Shown here: positions 31,072-40,120 of the stretch, piece after piece
How positions within the stretch are numbered: the stretch's first letter is position 1
How the letters are laid out: each line of letters opens with the position of its first letter
DNA from: Bacteroidales bacterium
GTDB taxonomy: Bacteria; Bacteroidota; Bacteroidia; Bacteroidales; JACABE01
Direction: 5' to 3'
DNA length: 45,458 nucleotides
Assembly: GCA_023251515.1 (NCBI GenBank)
Contig: JAHEYQ010000040.1
Location: 1 to 45,458 of the forward strand
Translations under genes and position numbers: made by a program
The notes under the pieces: model-generated
Databases searched by the model: none
Told to the model about the DNA's origin: nothing
Seen by the model: only the letters and a program-made list of their open reading frames with translations

Positions 31072-31103
31072 TTTGTATTATGAACGTAGGTTCATTACTT
31101 TTG
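31072..31103 (+). promoter_or_regulatory. Promoter of the DUF134-NifX-MbnP cluster
   Basis: TTTG (31072-31075), a 20-bp spacer and TACTTTTG (31096-31103) fit the Bacteroidota -33/-7 consensus well. Transcription should start near 31110, immediately before the MITE copy, placing the MITE hairpin in the leader RNA. Confidence 0.6.
31080..31095. promoter_or_regulatory. Candidate operator ATGAAC-GTAG-GTTCAT
   Basis: A 16-bp palindrome with 6-bp perfect arms lies exactly between the -33 and -7 boxes of the plus-strand promoter and upstream of the divergent thioesterase promoter. The position fits a repressor site. The cognate regulator is unknown. Confidence 0.5.
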
Positions 31104-31113
31104 CAAAAAAAAT

Positions 31114-31316
31114 CATTAGTGTTCGATAAAAAAATATAGATTCTTCGCTACGCTCAGAATGACACCTTCTTATAGATATGTATAGGGGAGTGTGGTTTGA
31201 AAGCGGCTTCGCCGCTTTCAAACCACACTCCAAATCATAAATTACTGATTGTCATTCTGAGCGTAGCGAAGAATCTTAATTAAATTTATGTTTTAAAAGT
31301 TTATCGGACAATAGTG
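31114..31316. mobile_element. MITE-like fold-back element, copy 2
   Basis: This 203-bp copy has the same architecture as 5664-5867. The right terminus TCGGACAATAGTG is identical. The left terminus CATTAGTGTTCGATAAA differs at three positions from the consensus. Sub-terminal inverted repeats GATTCTTCGCTACGCTCAGA and complement are present. A central hairpin has 21-bp perfect arms (starting GGAGTGTGGTTTGAAAG, loop TTC). The arms differ from copy 1 by paired changes. The element ends 15 bp before the DUF134 ATG. Confidence 0.85.
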
Positions 31317-31331
31317 AAAAAAAATAATTAT

Positions 31332-31745
31332 ATGCCACGGCCATTTAGAAACCGAAAAATAATTAATCCGCCACAAATGAATGGTTTTAAACCATTTGGC
31401 ATGCCATTTTGTGAAAATAAAAGTATAAAACTTCATTTTGATGAATACGAAAGTATTAAAATGATTAATTATCAGAATTTATCTCAAGATGAAGCCGCTG
31501 AGCAAATGAATATTTCAAGGCCTACATTTACAAGAGTTTACAATACTGCATTAAAAAAAATCGCAAAAGCATTTGTAGAATGCTTATCTATAGAAATTGA
31601 AGGAGGAAATGTTGAATTTGAAAAAGATTGGTTTAAATGTAAAAAATGTTTTAAGCTTTTTGAAGGCATTGAAAATCATATAAAATGCAAAAATTGCACA
31701 TCATTTAATAATAACGAATTAAAAAACTTAAATAAAATCAATTAA
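31332..31745 (+). CDS. DUF134 family DNA-binding protein
   Basis: The ATG at 31332 gives 137 residues beginning MPRPF, the usual start of this family. An in-frame GTG at 31314 lies inside the MITE terminus and is less likely. A sigma-factor-like helix-turn-helix covers LSQDEAAEQMNISRPTFTRV (~50-70), followed by YNTALKKIAKAFVEC. A CxxC...CxxC ribbon (CKKCFKLFEG...CKNC) is at the C-terminus. Homologues are predicted DNA-binding regulators often found with NifX/NifB-type or DUF5320-type genes, as here. It is the first gene of a plus-strand cluster and could regulate it, including via the upstream palindrome (inference). Confidence 0.85.
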   Translation: MPRPFRNRKIINPPQMNGFKPFGMPFCENKSIKLHFDEYESIKMINYQNLSQDEAAEQMNISRPTFTRVYNTALKKIAKAFVECLSIEIEGGNVEFEKDWFKCKKCFKLFEGIENHIKCKNCTSFNNNELKNLNKIN

Positions 31746-31746
31746 T

Positions 31747-32928
31747 ATGAATATTGAAAAAACAGGATTTAGTACAAAATTAATTCACGCAGGCGAAATT
31801 GAAGATCAATACAGATCAGCAACTGTACCAATTTATCAAACATCTACTTTTGCATTTAAAAGTGCAGATGAAGGTGCAAAATGTTTTGCAGGCGAAAGCA
31901 ACGGTTACATCTATACCCGTATAGGAAATCCGACTATTGACGCTTTAGAACGACAGATTGCTGTTTTGGAAAACGGTTTTGGAGCAATTGCAGTTAGTTC
32001 TGGGATGGCTGCTGTTAATGTTGTTTATCAAGCTTTGTTGGCTTCAGGCGATCACATGGTTAGCACTGACGCAGTTTATGGCCCTTCAAGAGCTATCATG
32101 GAAAATCATTATCCGAAATATGGCATTGAAAGTACATATATTAATACCACCGATTCTTCTGAAATAGAAAAATCAATTAAACCTAATACTAAAGTTTTAT
32201 TTATTGAAACTCCTGCAAATCCAACAATGGATATTACTGATATAGCTGCATGTGCCGAAATCGCTCACAAACATGGTGCTTTGCTGGTTGTTGACAATAC
32301 ATTTTGTAGCCCCTATTTACAAAATCCATTGGATTTAGGAGCAGATATCGTATTTCATTCCATGACTAAATTTATAAATGGACATGCTGATATTGTTGCA
32401 GGTATTGTTATCGCCAAAGATGAAGCTTTATATAAAAAACTACGTGGAATGATGGTAAATCTGGGTTGCAATATGGATCCACATCAGGCCTATATGGTTT
32501 TAAGAGGCGTTAAAACATTAAGTGTAAGAATAGATAGAGCAACTGAAAATGCAGATAAAGTAGCTGAATTTTTAGAAAATCACCCAAAAGTAGCGTGGAT
32601 CAAATATCCTGGATTAAAATCGCATCCACAATATGAATTGGGTAAACGACAAATGAAAGCTAATGGTTCTATGATTAGTTTTGGTTTAAAATCAGGATTT
32701 GAAGGTGCTAAAAAACTAATGGACAATGTTCATCTGGCATTATTGGCTGTTTCATTGGGTGGAGTGGAAACCTTAATTCAGCATCCTGCATCGATGACAC
32801 ATTCAAAAGTAAGTAAAGAAGGAAAATTAAAAGCCGGTATTACAGATGATTTAATCAGATTTGCCGTTGGGATTGAAGATGCAACTGATATTATTGAAGA
32901 TTTGCGTCAGGGATTAGAAAAAGTTTAG
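31747..32928 (+). CDS. PLP-dependent trans-sulfuration enzyme, methionine gamma-lyase/cystathionine gamma-lyase type
   Basis: This 393-residue cytoplasmic fold-type-I PLP enzyme carries FSTKLIHAGEIEDQYRSATVPIYQTSTFAF, YTRIGNPT (~56-63), SSGMAAV (84-90), stacking Tyr111, D183 in VVDNTF and the Schiff-base Lys208 in FHSMTKFINGHAD. It cleaves or forms C-S bonds in sulfur amino acids. Overall similarity suggests methionine gamma-lyase. However, the position of the Cys typical of characterised MGLs (YGCT) is Pro here (YGPS, 113), so cystathionine gamma-lyase or gamma-synthase cannot be excluded. It follows DUF134 with one intervening base, so it is certainly co-transcribed. Confidence 0.88.
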   Translation: MNIEKTGFSTKLIHAGEIEDQYRSATVPIYQTSTFAFKSADEGAKCFAGESNGYIYTRIGNPTIDALERQIAVLENGFGAIAVSSGMAAVNVVYQALLASGDHMVSTDAVYGPSRAIMENHYPKYGIESTYINTTDSSEIEKSIKPNTKVLFIETPANPTMDITDIAACAEIAHKHGALLVVDNTFCSPYLQNPLDLGADIVFHSMTKFINGHADIVAGIVIAKDEALYKKLRGMMVNLGCNMDPHQAYMVLRGVKTLSVRIDRATENADKVAEFLENHPKVAWIKYPGLKSHPQYELGKRQMKANGSMISFGLKSGFEGAKKLMDNVHLALLAVSLGGVETLIQHPASMTHSKVSKEGKLKAGITDDLIRFAVGIEDATDIIEDLRQGLEKV

Positions 32929-32933
32929 AATAT

Positions 32934-33111
32934 ATACCATTTCTTGATAAAACTGACCGATAATAATGCTCCTAAGGAAGGGAGAAAACTTGAATTATAT
33001 GAGTTAAACGAATCAGAAACTGTATGAAAACGCGATATTGGTGAAGCCAAACGCAGACATTCAGCTGGTAGTATTGAAAAAGGAATACGTTTGAATAATA
33101 ATAACAAATAA
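32934..33111 (+). pseudogene. Decayed small protein gene, DUF5320-like
   Basis: The 199-bp gap between the PLP enzyme and the NifX-like gene carries coding traces. It begins with ATA instead of ATG (IPFLDKTD), needs a frame shift near 32955, continues as NNAPKEGRKLELYELNESETV, hits an in-frame TGA, then reads KRDIGEAKRRHSAGSIEKGI before TAA at 33109. The pattern recalls small MPxxDKTGP..GPKTGRxLG...G-rich proteins (DUF5320-like) that accompany NifX/DUF134 genes, with glycines replaced through G-to-A changes. The family name is from memory and needs a profile search. Confidence 0.55.
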
Positions 33112-33127
33112 ATTAAAACCAAAAAAA

Positions 33128-33496
33128 ATGAAAATAGCCGTTCCAACAAGAAGTAATTCAGTGGATGATCATTTCGGACATTGCGAAATGTACACAATTT
33201 ATACTATTTATGAAAATAAGATTTTCAATAAAGAAACACTTCCTTCACCACAGGGTTGTGGATGTAAATCAAATATTGCTTCAGTTTTACGTGAAAAAGG
33301 AGTGAAAATAATGCTAGCTGGCAATATGGGTGCTGGTGCCATGAATGTTCTTAATATGCAAGGAATTGAAGTAGTAAGAGGATGTTCAGGAAATATAGAT
33401 AATCTGATAGAACTTTACATTAAGGGCAATATTGAAGATTCAGGAATTGGATGTAGCCATCATAAAAATGAAGGAGAGCATCAATGTAATCATTAA
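33128..33496 (+). CDS. NifX/NifB-C-terminal (dinitrogenase iron-molybdenum cofactor) domain protein
   Basis: This 122-residue cytoplasmic protein of the NifX/NafY/VnfX-like fold contains MKIAVPTRSNSVDDHFGHCE, the usual opening, with VDDHFGH as the cofactor-binding signature. PQGCGCKSN (~51-60) and KIMLAGNMGAGAMNVLNMQG (~79-98) follow. The C-terminus is Cys/His-rich (GCSHHKNEGEHQCNH), suggesting metal binding. No nitrogenase gene is in view. Stand-alone members of this family occur widely in anaerobes beside DUF134 and MRP-type ATPases, with a presumed Fe-S or molybdenum role. It is in the same plus-strand cluster, 14 bp before the Kelch-like gene. Confidence 0.85.
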   Translation: MKIAVPTRSNSVDDHFGHCEMYTIYTIYENKIFNKETLPSPQGCGCKSNIASVLREKGVKIMLAGNMGAGAMNVLNMQGIEVVRGCSGNIDNLIELYIKGNIEDSGIGCSHHKNEGEHQCNH

Positions 33497-33510
33497 AAGA
33501 AATTATAAAA

Positions 33511-35127
33511 ATGACCTATAGTATTAATCAATTATTCTGTATTCTTGGATTACTAATTTCCATTAACACATCATCACAAACAGCTCCGTTTAACATTTCG
33601 CTTGAACCAATAATTATTCAGGGAATTGATGGATTGCAATCTTATGCTTTCGGACAATATGATGGTAAATGGTTAATAATTGGTGGAAGAACCGATGGAC
33701 TTCACCGTAAACAACCTTTTGCAAGTTTTGATATAGAAGGTCATAATTCACAATTAATTGTAATTGATCCGATAAGCAAACAGAAATGGTCTGCATCAAT
33801 ATCTTCTTTATCTCAAAATATTCAGGATCAACTCAAATCAACTAATATGGAATTTTATCAAAAGGGAAACTATTTATACCTTTTGGGTGGTTATGGATAT
33901 AGTTCAATTGCTGATGATCATACAACTTTTAATAAGCTGACCGCCATTGATGTACCATCAACAATTAATGCGATAATTAGCAATTCAGGTTTTGAATCTT
34001 ATTTCAGACAAATAACAGATGATCAGTTTCAGGTAACAGGCGGAAGATTAGAAAAAATTAACAATACTTTTTATTTAGTTGGAGGACAGAAGTTTATTGG
34101 GAGATATAATCCAATGGGACCAAATCATGGACCCGGCTTTGAACAGGAATATTCAAACCAAATCAGAAAATTCAACCTCTTTGATGATGGTACAACAATT
34201 ACAATCAAACATTTACCTGCTTTTACTGATGAAACAAATTTACACAGAAGGGATTACAATTTATCTGCTCAGATAATGCCAGATGGTCAGGAGGGTTTAA
34301 CTGCATTCTCAGGTGTTTTTCAAGTAAATATGGATTTGCCTTATTTAAATTGTGTAAATATTGATAGTAATGGTTATAATGTAAATAACGAATTTTCACA
34401 ATATTACAATCATTATCATTGTGCACATCTGGCTATCTATTCTGCCAGTAAAAATGAAATGAATACTGTGTTTTTTGGAGGTATTGCTCAATATTATGAT
34501 AAATCAGGATTATTGGTTCAAGATAATAATGTGCCTTTTGTAAAAACAATAGCAAGAGTTTCAAGAGATGCAAAAGGTAAAATGGCTGAGTATAAGCTTA
34601 CTGTTGAAATGCCAGATTTTTTAGGAGCTGGGTCAGAATTTATACCTATCGATAATTTACCTAAATATTCTAATGGTGTAATTAAAATGGATGATTTAAC
34701 TTCTGATTCAACAATTGTGGGTTATATTTTTGGAGGAATTAGTAGTTCTGCTGCTAATATTTTTTGGATAAATGATGGAAATCAGAGTAATGCAAGTAGT
34801 CAGATATACAAAGTACTTTTGTATAAGACATCAATACTACAACACAGCCTAAATGAACAAAGTATCGGCACATTAAAAATTATGGCATACCCAGTTACAA
34901 ATGAAGGTAACTTTGTTGTAAAATATAATTTAATAAAACCAACAAATGTAAAACTATCTATTTATACAAGTAAAGGCAAAAAAATTGAAGATATAATAAT
35001 GAAAAACAAACCTTCAGGTGAAAATTTTTATAAGAAGAAATTAAAAATTACTGATAATGAAGAATATATTCTTTCAATAGAAACAGAATACGAAAAAGCA
35101 AAACAAAAGATTCTAATTGAACAATAA
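33511..35127 (+). CDS. Secreted Kelch-like beta-propeller protein with type IX secretion tail
   Basis: This 538-residue protein has an N-terminal signal peptide (cleavage near ISINTSSQ). Repeated strand patterns such as GKWLIIGGRTDGLHR, NYLYLLGGYGYSS, FYLVGGQKF and MNTVFFGGIAQYYDKS resemble Kelch blades. The last ~85 residues (MAYPVTNEGNFVVKYNL ... YILSIETEYEKAKQKILIEQ) look like a type A T9SS C-terminal domain, so the protein is probably exported and anchored on the cell surface. It stands between the NifX-like and MbnP-like genes, 68 bp before the latter, and probably belongs to the same transcript. Its ligand is unknown. Confidence 0.75.
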   Translation: MTYSINQLFCILGLLISINTSSQTAPFNISLEPIIIQGIDGLQSYAFGQYDGKWLIIGGRTDGLHRKQPFASFDIEGHNSQLIVIDPISKQKWSASISSLSQNIQDQLKSTNMEFYQKGNYLYLLGGYGYSSIADDHTTFNKLTAIDVPSTINAIISNSGFESYFRQITDDQFQVTGGRLEKINNTFYLVGGQKFIGRYNPMGPNHGPGFEQEYSNQIRKFNLFDDGTTITIKHLPAFTDETNLHRRDYNLSAQIMPDGQEGLTAFSGVFQVNMDLPYLNCVNIDSNGYNVNNEFSQYYNHYHCAHLAIYSASKNEMNTVFFGGIAQYYDKSGLLVQDNNVPFVKTIARVSRDAKGKMAEYKLTVEMPDFLGAGSEFIPIDNLPKYSNGVIKMDDLTSDSTIVGYIFGGISSSAANIFWINDGNQSNASSQIYKVLLYKTSILQHSLNEQSIGTLKIMAYPVTNEGNFVVKYNLIKPTNVKLSIYTSKGKKIEDIIMKNKPSGENFYKKKLKITDNEEYILSIETEYEKAKQKILIEQ

Positions 35128-35195
35128 TTATTTTAATTTTAATTCGTTATGAAAGCAAGTAATATTTTTTATTGAATATTTTATAAATAAATGTG

Positions 35196-35999
35196 ATGAA
35201 AATAATAAAAACACAATGGATTTTAGTATTAGGAATATTAATTTTTACTAACTGCAAGAAAAACGAGAGTCCTGTTCTAATTACAGAAACCGGAACTTTC
35301 AAGATAAATTTCAAACATAGTATTGACAATCAGCCTGTAGAATTAAACCAGAATATTTATATAAATGAAGCAGGAAATCATTATGAAGTAAATGATATTA
35401 TGTATTTTATATCGGATGTAAAATTGCATCCCCACAATGGAAATGCATTTATTATCGATAAAAATACTATTGCTCATTATGTTGATTTTAGCATTCCTTC
35501 TACATTCACCTGGTCATTTTCTGATGCAATTCCTGTTGGAGTATATGATTCTATTTCATTTATCTTTGGTATCAATAAAGATAAAAACATTTCAAATTCG
35601 TTTGTTAATCCACCCGAATCAAATATGTTCTGGCCAGAAATTCTGGGTGGTGGTTATCATTATATGAAAATTAACGGCAAATGGCTGAATCAACAAAATA
35701 CCTCTGTTGCTTTTAACTTCCATTTCGGTATCGGACAGAATTATAGTGATACCATTACTCATAATGTAAATACCATTACGTCCTATGTACAGAATTATTT
35801 CAGTGTAAGTTTGCCATTATCATCTTTTCAGATTACAAAAAATCAAGCCACTTCCATAAATCTGGAAATGGCTATTGATAAATGGTTTAAAACTCCACAT
35901 GTATGGAATCATAACTATTGGGGAAGTAGTATTATGCAAAATCAAAGTGCTTTGCAGACCATTAAAGAAAATGGTTTTGATGTGTTTAGTATCAAATGA
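35196..35999 (+). CDS. MbnP-like lipoprotein
   Basis: The ATG at 35196 gives 267 residues with the lipoprotein signal MKIIKTQWILVLGILIFTNC; a GTG directly before it at 35193 is an alternative. MbnP-family features follow. The FKINFKHSIDNQPVELN opening is followed by YEVNDIMYFISDVKLHPHNG (~65-85), a FIFGINKDKN segment, MFWPEILGGGYHYMKINGKW (~145-165) and a His/Trp-rich C-terminus (TPHVWNHNYWG). MbnP proteins bind copper, and their partner MbnH is a di-haem peroxidase. A di-haem peroxidase is in this window at 4506-5720 but is not adjacent. The stop abuts the convergent ABC-F gene with no gap. Confidence 0.8.
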   Translation: MKIIKTQWILVLGILIFTNCKKNESPVLITETGTFKINFKHSIDNQPVELNQNIYINEAGNHYEVNDIMYFISDVKLHPHNGNAFIIDKNTIAHYVDFSIPSTFTWSFSDAIPVGVYDSISFIFGINKDKNISNSFVNPPESNMFWPEILGGGYHYMKINGKWLNQQNTSVAFNFHFGIGQNYSDTITHNVNTITSYVQNYFSVSLPLSSFQITKNQATSINLEMAIDKWFKTPHVWNHNYWGSSIMQNQSALQTIKENGFDVFSIK

Positions 36000-37616
<1,617 letters not shown>

Positions 37617-37734
37617 TTAAAAAAGTGTTATTTATGAGATTTATTACTACGCTTGTAAAAAGTGTGCAAAGGTATGAAAAGGATTATGATTTAATGCTAT
37701 ATAATTGATTTTATTTCTCTTAAATCAATACGGT

Positions 37735-37750
37735 TTTGGCTAAAGCCAAA
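37735..37750 (-). terminator. Short stem-loop after the MtfA-like gene
   Basis: TTTGGC-TAAA-GCCAAA, 24 bp beyond the stop of the MtfA-like gene, in an otherwise featureless 157-bp gap. The stem is short and lacks a U tract. Confidence 0.3.
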
Positions 37751-37773
37751 CTAATCAAGGATTTTGAATAAAA

Positions 37774-38607
37774 TCAATTTACAGAAACTGCTGCCGGATT
37801 CTGTAAAAACAATTTGGTAAGACTTGTATAAAGGTTTGGCAATATTTGTTGAAGTTGTTTTGGATTCTCAAAGAAATGTTCTACAACTACTGCAAAAAAC
37901 TCCATATCGTTGGTAAAGGCATATTCGCGGAAAAAATCGTCGTTTCTCATTATATCTTTTGCATATTCGGCCTGAATATCGTATTCAACTGTATAGCGCC
38001 TGAAAGAAGTGATATTTACTTCGTTTTGCTGATAAATTATAAGTGCATGTGCAAATTCGTGAAAACCCAGATTTATATTATCCTCTGTGTTTTCGAAACC
38101 ATAAAGAAATTTGTCCCATGCCAGAGACATAACTCCGTAGGCACTGGTTCCGCCATACATATAACTGTTGAACAATCGGGAATAAAACTGCTGGGGATAA
38201 ACACGGAAGATAGTGAAATTCTCGAATCTGTATTGCCGTAATCCGAAAGTGATTTTTACAGCTGTAGCAGCTATCATTAATATCATTTTACCATCAATTT
38301 TCAATTCTTCCATACCAATAAATTGTTTATCTTTGATAAATGTTTTTACTCTGTAGCCGAAAATTATCTTTTTGTCTGCACTTAAATTATTATAATAAGA
38401 AAAATTGTTTTTCAACAATTCTTCCTCTTCATAAGTTAATGAAGGGTTTTTTTGATTCAGATAAGCATATTTGGGTTCTTTGTTTTGCTTAAAGCGGTAT
38501 ATATCTAAATAATCGAATATTAATGAAAAGAATGTAGTGTCGTCGGAAAAAAAATAAAATTTAGCTCCAAAAATAAAGATAATAAATATAAATACCAATA
38601 ACTCCAT
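37774..38607 (-). CDS. MtfA-like zinc metallopeptidase
   Basis: This 277-residue protein has one N-terminal transmembrane helix (~2-20). The gluzincin-type motif HEFAHAL (H183, E184, H187) is followed by a downstream Glu in FTNDMEFFAVVVEHFFENP (E236), the layout of the MtfA/DUF980 family. FKxxLxxYNNLSxDKKxxFxxRVxxFI (~68-92) and MILMIAATAVKITFG (~108-122) also match it. In E. coli MtfA is a peptidase that binds the Mlc repressor; here only the peptidase fold can be inferred. The gene follows a 44-codon membrane ORF by 3 bp, suggesting coupling. Confidence 0.88.
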   Translation of the reverse strand: MELLVFIFIIFIFGAKFYFFSDDTTFFSLIFDYLDIYRFKQNKEPKYAYLNQKNPSLTYEEEELLKNNFSYYNNLSADKKIIFGYRVKTFIKDKQFIGMEELKIDGKMILMIAATAVKITFGLRQYRFENFTIFRVYPQQFYSRLFNSYMYGGTSAYGVMSLAWDKFLYGFENTEDNINLGFHEFAHALIIYQQNEVNITSFRRYTVEYDIQAEYAKDIMRNDDFFREYAFTNDMEFFAVVVEHFFENPKQLQQILPNLYTSLTKLFLQNPAAVSVN

Positions 38608-38610
38608 ATC

Positions 38611-38745
38611 TTATAAAAATATTTCTTTTAATAAAACAACAAAGACAAGCAATAAAATACTCAATATTATTTTCAGCAAATAATTCCCTTTATGTATATA
38701 AACAGGATGTGAATTATCCTCTAAATCTGCTTGTTTGCTTTGCAT
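38611..38745 (-). CDS. Small single-helix membrane protein (44 aa)
   Basis: The ATG at 38745 opens a 44-codon frame ending at 38611, three bases before the MtfA-like ATG. The N-terminal half is polar (QSKQADLEDNSHPVYIHKG). The C-terminal half is one hydrophobic helix (LLKIILSILLLVFVVLL) with Lys at both ends, predicting a tail-anchored or single-pass peptide. Position and spacing support a real co-transcribed gene. No family is recognised. Confidence 0.5.
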   Translation of the reverse strand: MQSKQADLEDNSHPVYIHKGNYLLKIILSILLLVFVVLLKEIFL

Positions 38746-38841
38746 TTCTGAAATGATTTTAATTCGTTTTATTATTTTCTAATGATGTATTTTGAGTTGC
38801 AAATATATTTATTTTTTGCTTAGGTTGATGGTTTATTTTGC

Positions 38842-38997
38842 TTGCCCGTAGGGCATTTATATCCATAGAAAAACATAACGTAATTATTTATAATTGTCCG
38901 TAGGACATAAACATATTTATTTAAGGTTAATGCCCTACGGGCAATACGATTGTTTTTGTGTTCGTTGTTTTTATTGATATTGATGCCCTACGGGAAA
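38842..38997. repeat. 157-bp nested inverted-repeat element, single copy
   Basis: A complete 156-bp unit with the same outer and inner arms as the 12604-13695 array. The last arm is mutated to TGCCCTACGGGAAA. It occupies the space between the small membrane ORF and the DUF6766 gene. Confidence 0.85.
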
Positions 38998-39054
38998 TGT
39001 CATTGATTTATTTGCTTCTAAGTTCATACTGTTTAAAGGTATCATTTGAAAAAA

Positions 39055-39717
39055 TTATTCAGCATCCTCATCATAAGCAGCATCCACAGGTTTAGATTCG
39101 GGAGAGCCTTTTTGTCTAAGCCAGATAGAAAGTAAAACTATAGTTGCGACTGCAAGGAATTCACTTTGCCAGTTTTGAAATGACTCAAACCAAAACCGTG
39201 AATTACCAATATATTGAGAAGCCTTTGCCAGAGGCATATTTTTCATTAACTGCTCTTCATTAAAACTTTTCAAACTTCCCAAAAAATGCATAGAAAATGA
39301 AAAAAAGAATAAGATAAATAAAGCAATAGTAAGCGAATAGTTATATATTTTTAACAAAAGCCCACCTCTTTTTACCGGCCATGGCGCTTTGGGATGTATC
39401 TTTGGTTCTCTATCTACTGCTTCCTTTTTGTTTAGGCTTTTAGATTCCGAAGAACCCTTTTGTCTGAGATAAATTGTAAGAAAAACATAAAATGCCATCT
39501 GTAAAAATTCACTTTCCCAGTTTTCGAAAGTAGCTTGAATAAAATGACCGCTCTTAGCATATTCAATTATTGAAAGTGGAGGAAACCCATTTTCTTGTCT
39601 TTCCTCATCCAATGTTTTCATTCCAGCTATAAATTGACCAGCCCAAAATATCAGCATTAAAGCAAGCAATACTATGCTTAAGCTGTTTTTGTAGATGAAA
39701 GAATGTTTTTTATTCAT
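39055..39717 (-). CDS. DUF6766 family membrane protein
   Basis: This 220-residue protein has four hydrophobic helices (~12-30, ~70-85, ~125-146, ~185-200). It is an internal duplication. ATFENWESEFLQMAFYVFLT and YLRQKGSSESKS in the first half correspond to FESFQNWQSEFLAVATIVLLS and WLRQKGSPESKP in the second half. The NWESEFLQ...RQKGSxESK pattern is that of DUF6766, whose function is unknown. Flanking 157-bp repeats and a leader shared with another accessory gene (12471-12567) suggest it is part of a mobile or duplicated module. Confidence 0.8.
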   Translation of the reverse strand: MNKKHSFIYKNSLSIVLLALMLIFWAGQFIAGMKTLDEERQENGFPPLSIIEYAKSGHFIQATFENWESEFLQMAFYVFLTIYLRQKGSSESKSLNKKEAVDREPKIHPKAPWPVKRGGLLLKIYNYSLTIALFILFFFSFSMHFLGSLKSFNEEQLMKNMPLAKASQYIGNSRFWFESFQNWQSEFLAVATIVLLSIWLRQKGSPESKPVDAAYDEDAE

Positions 39718-39772
39718 TTTATTTTCTTTAATACCTTTGCAATTATCATTAATTCACAGTCTTGCCTACAAC

Positions 39773-39871
39773 AAATAAAATCTCCAATTGCATACATTTC
39801 CACTTTATAAAGATATTTGCAACTAAGATTATTATTCATTTTTTTTGATTATTAATTTATTTTTATACAAA
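39773..39871 (-). promoter_or_regulatory. Leader segment shared with 12471-12567
   Basis: About 95 bp nearly identical to the leader of the unrelated gene at 11641 (CTCCAATTGCATA...ATTATTCATT on the plus strand), upstream of DUF6766. The minus strand holds TATCTTTATAAAG in both copies, a possible -7 region. Confidence 0.5.
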
Positions 39872-39889
39872 TATACTATTTATTTAACC

Positions 39890-39922
39890 AAACCTAACAG
39901 GTTTTTAAAATCTGTCAGGTTT
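39890..39922. repeat. AAACCTGACAG palindrome, copy 3
   Basis: AAACCTAACAGGTTTT / AAAATCTGTCAGGTTT, an imperfect version of the palindrome at 8548-8580. Confidence 0.7.
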
Positions 39923-39958
39923 AAGGTCTAAAGGCAGCTTAATTTTTTTGTATGCTTC

Positions 39959-40065
39959 TTTGTCCGTAGGACATAAAACATATTTTATTTAAGGTTAATG
40001 CCCTACGGGCAATGTATTTGTTTTGTAATTGATTGTTTCTATTGATATTGATGCCTTACGGGCAA
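39959..40065. repeat. Right two-thirds of the 157-bp element
   Basis: Starts at the inner arm TTGTCCGTAGGACAT and ends with ATGCCTTACGGGCAA. The left outer arm is decayed (CTAAAGGCAGC near 39930). It is followed by the shared tail CTCAAATCTGCAATCGTTA. Confidence 0.8.
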
Positions 40066-40120
40066 ATTAAATCTCAAATCTGCAATCGTTAATCGTTATT
40101 CTTAAATTTAATTTTTGCAT

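Noticed and set aside
31314..31331. GTG start of the DUF134 gene at the MITE end.
   Set aside because: The ATG at 31332 gives the family-typical MPRP start. The GTG belongs to the repeat terminus, though use of it cannot be excluded.
33128..33496. Evidence for nitrogen fixation from the NifX-like gene.
   Set aside because: No nifHDK, nifB or nifEN is present, and this domain is common in non-diazotrophs.
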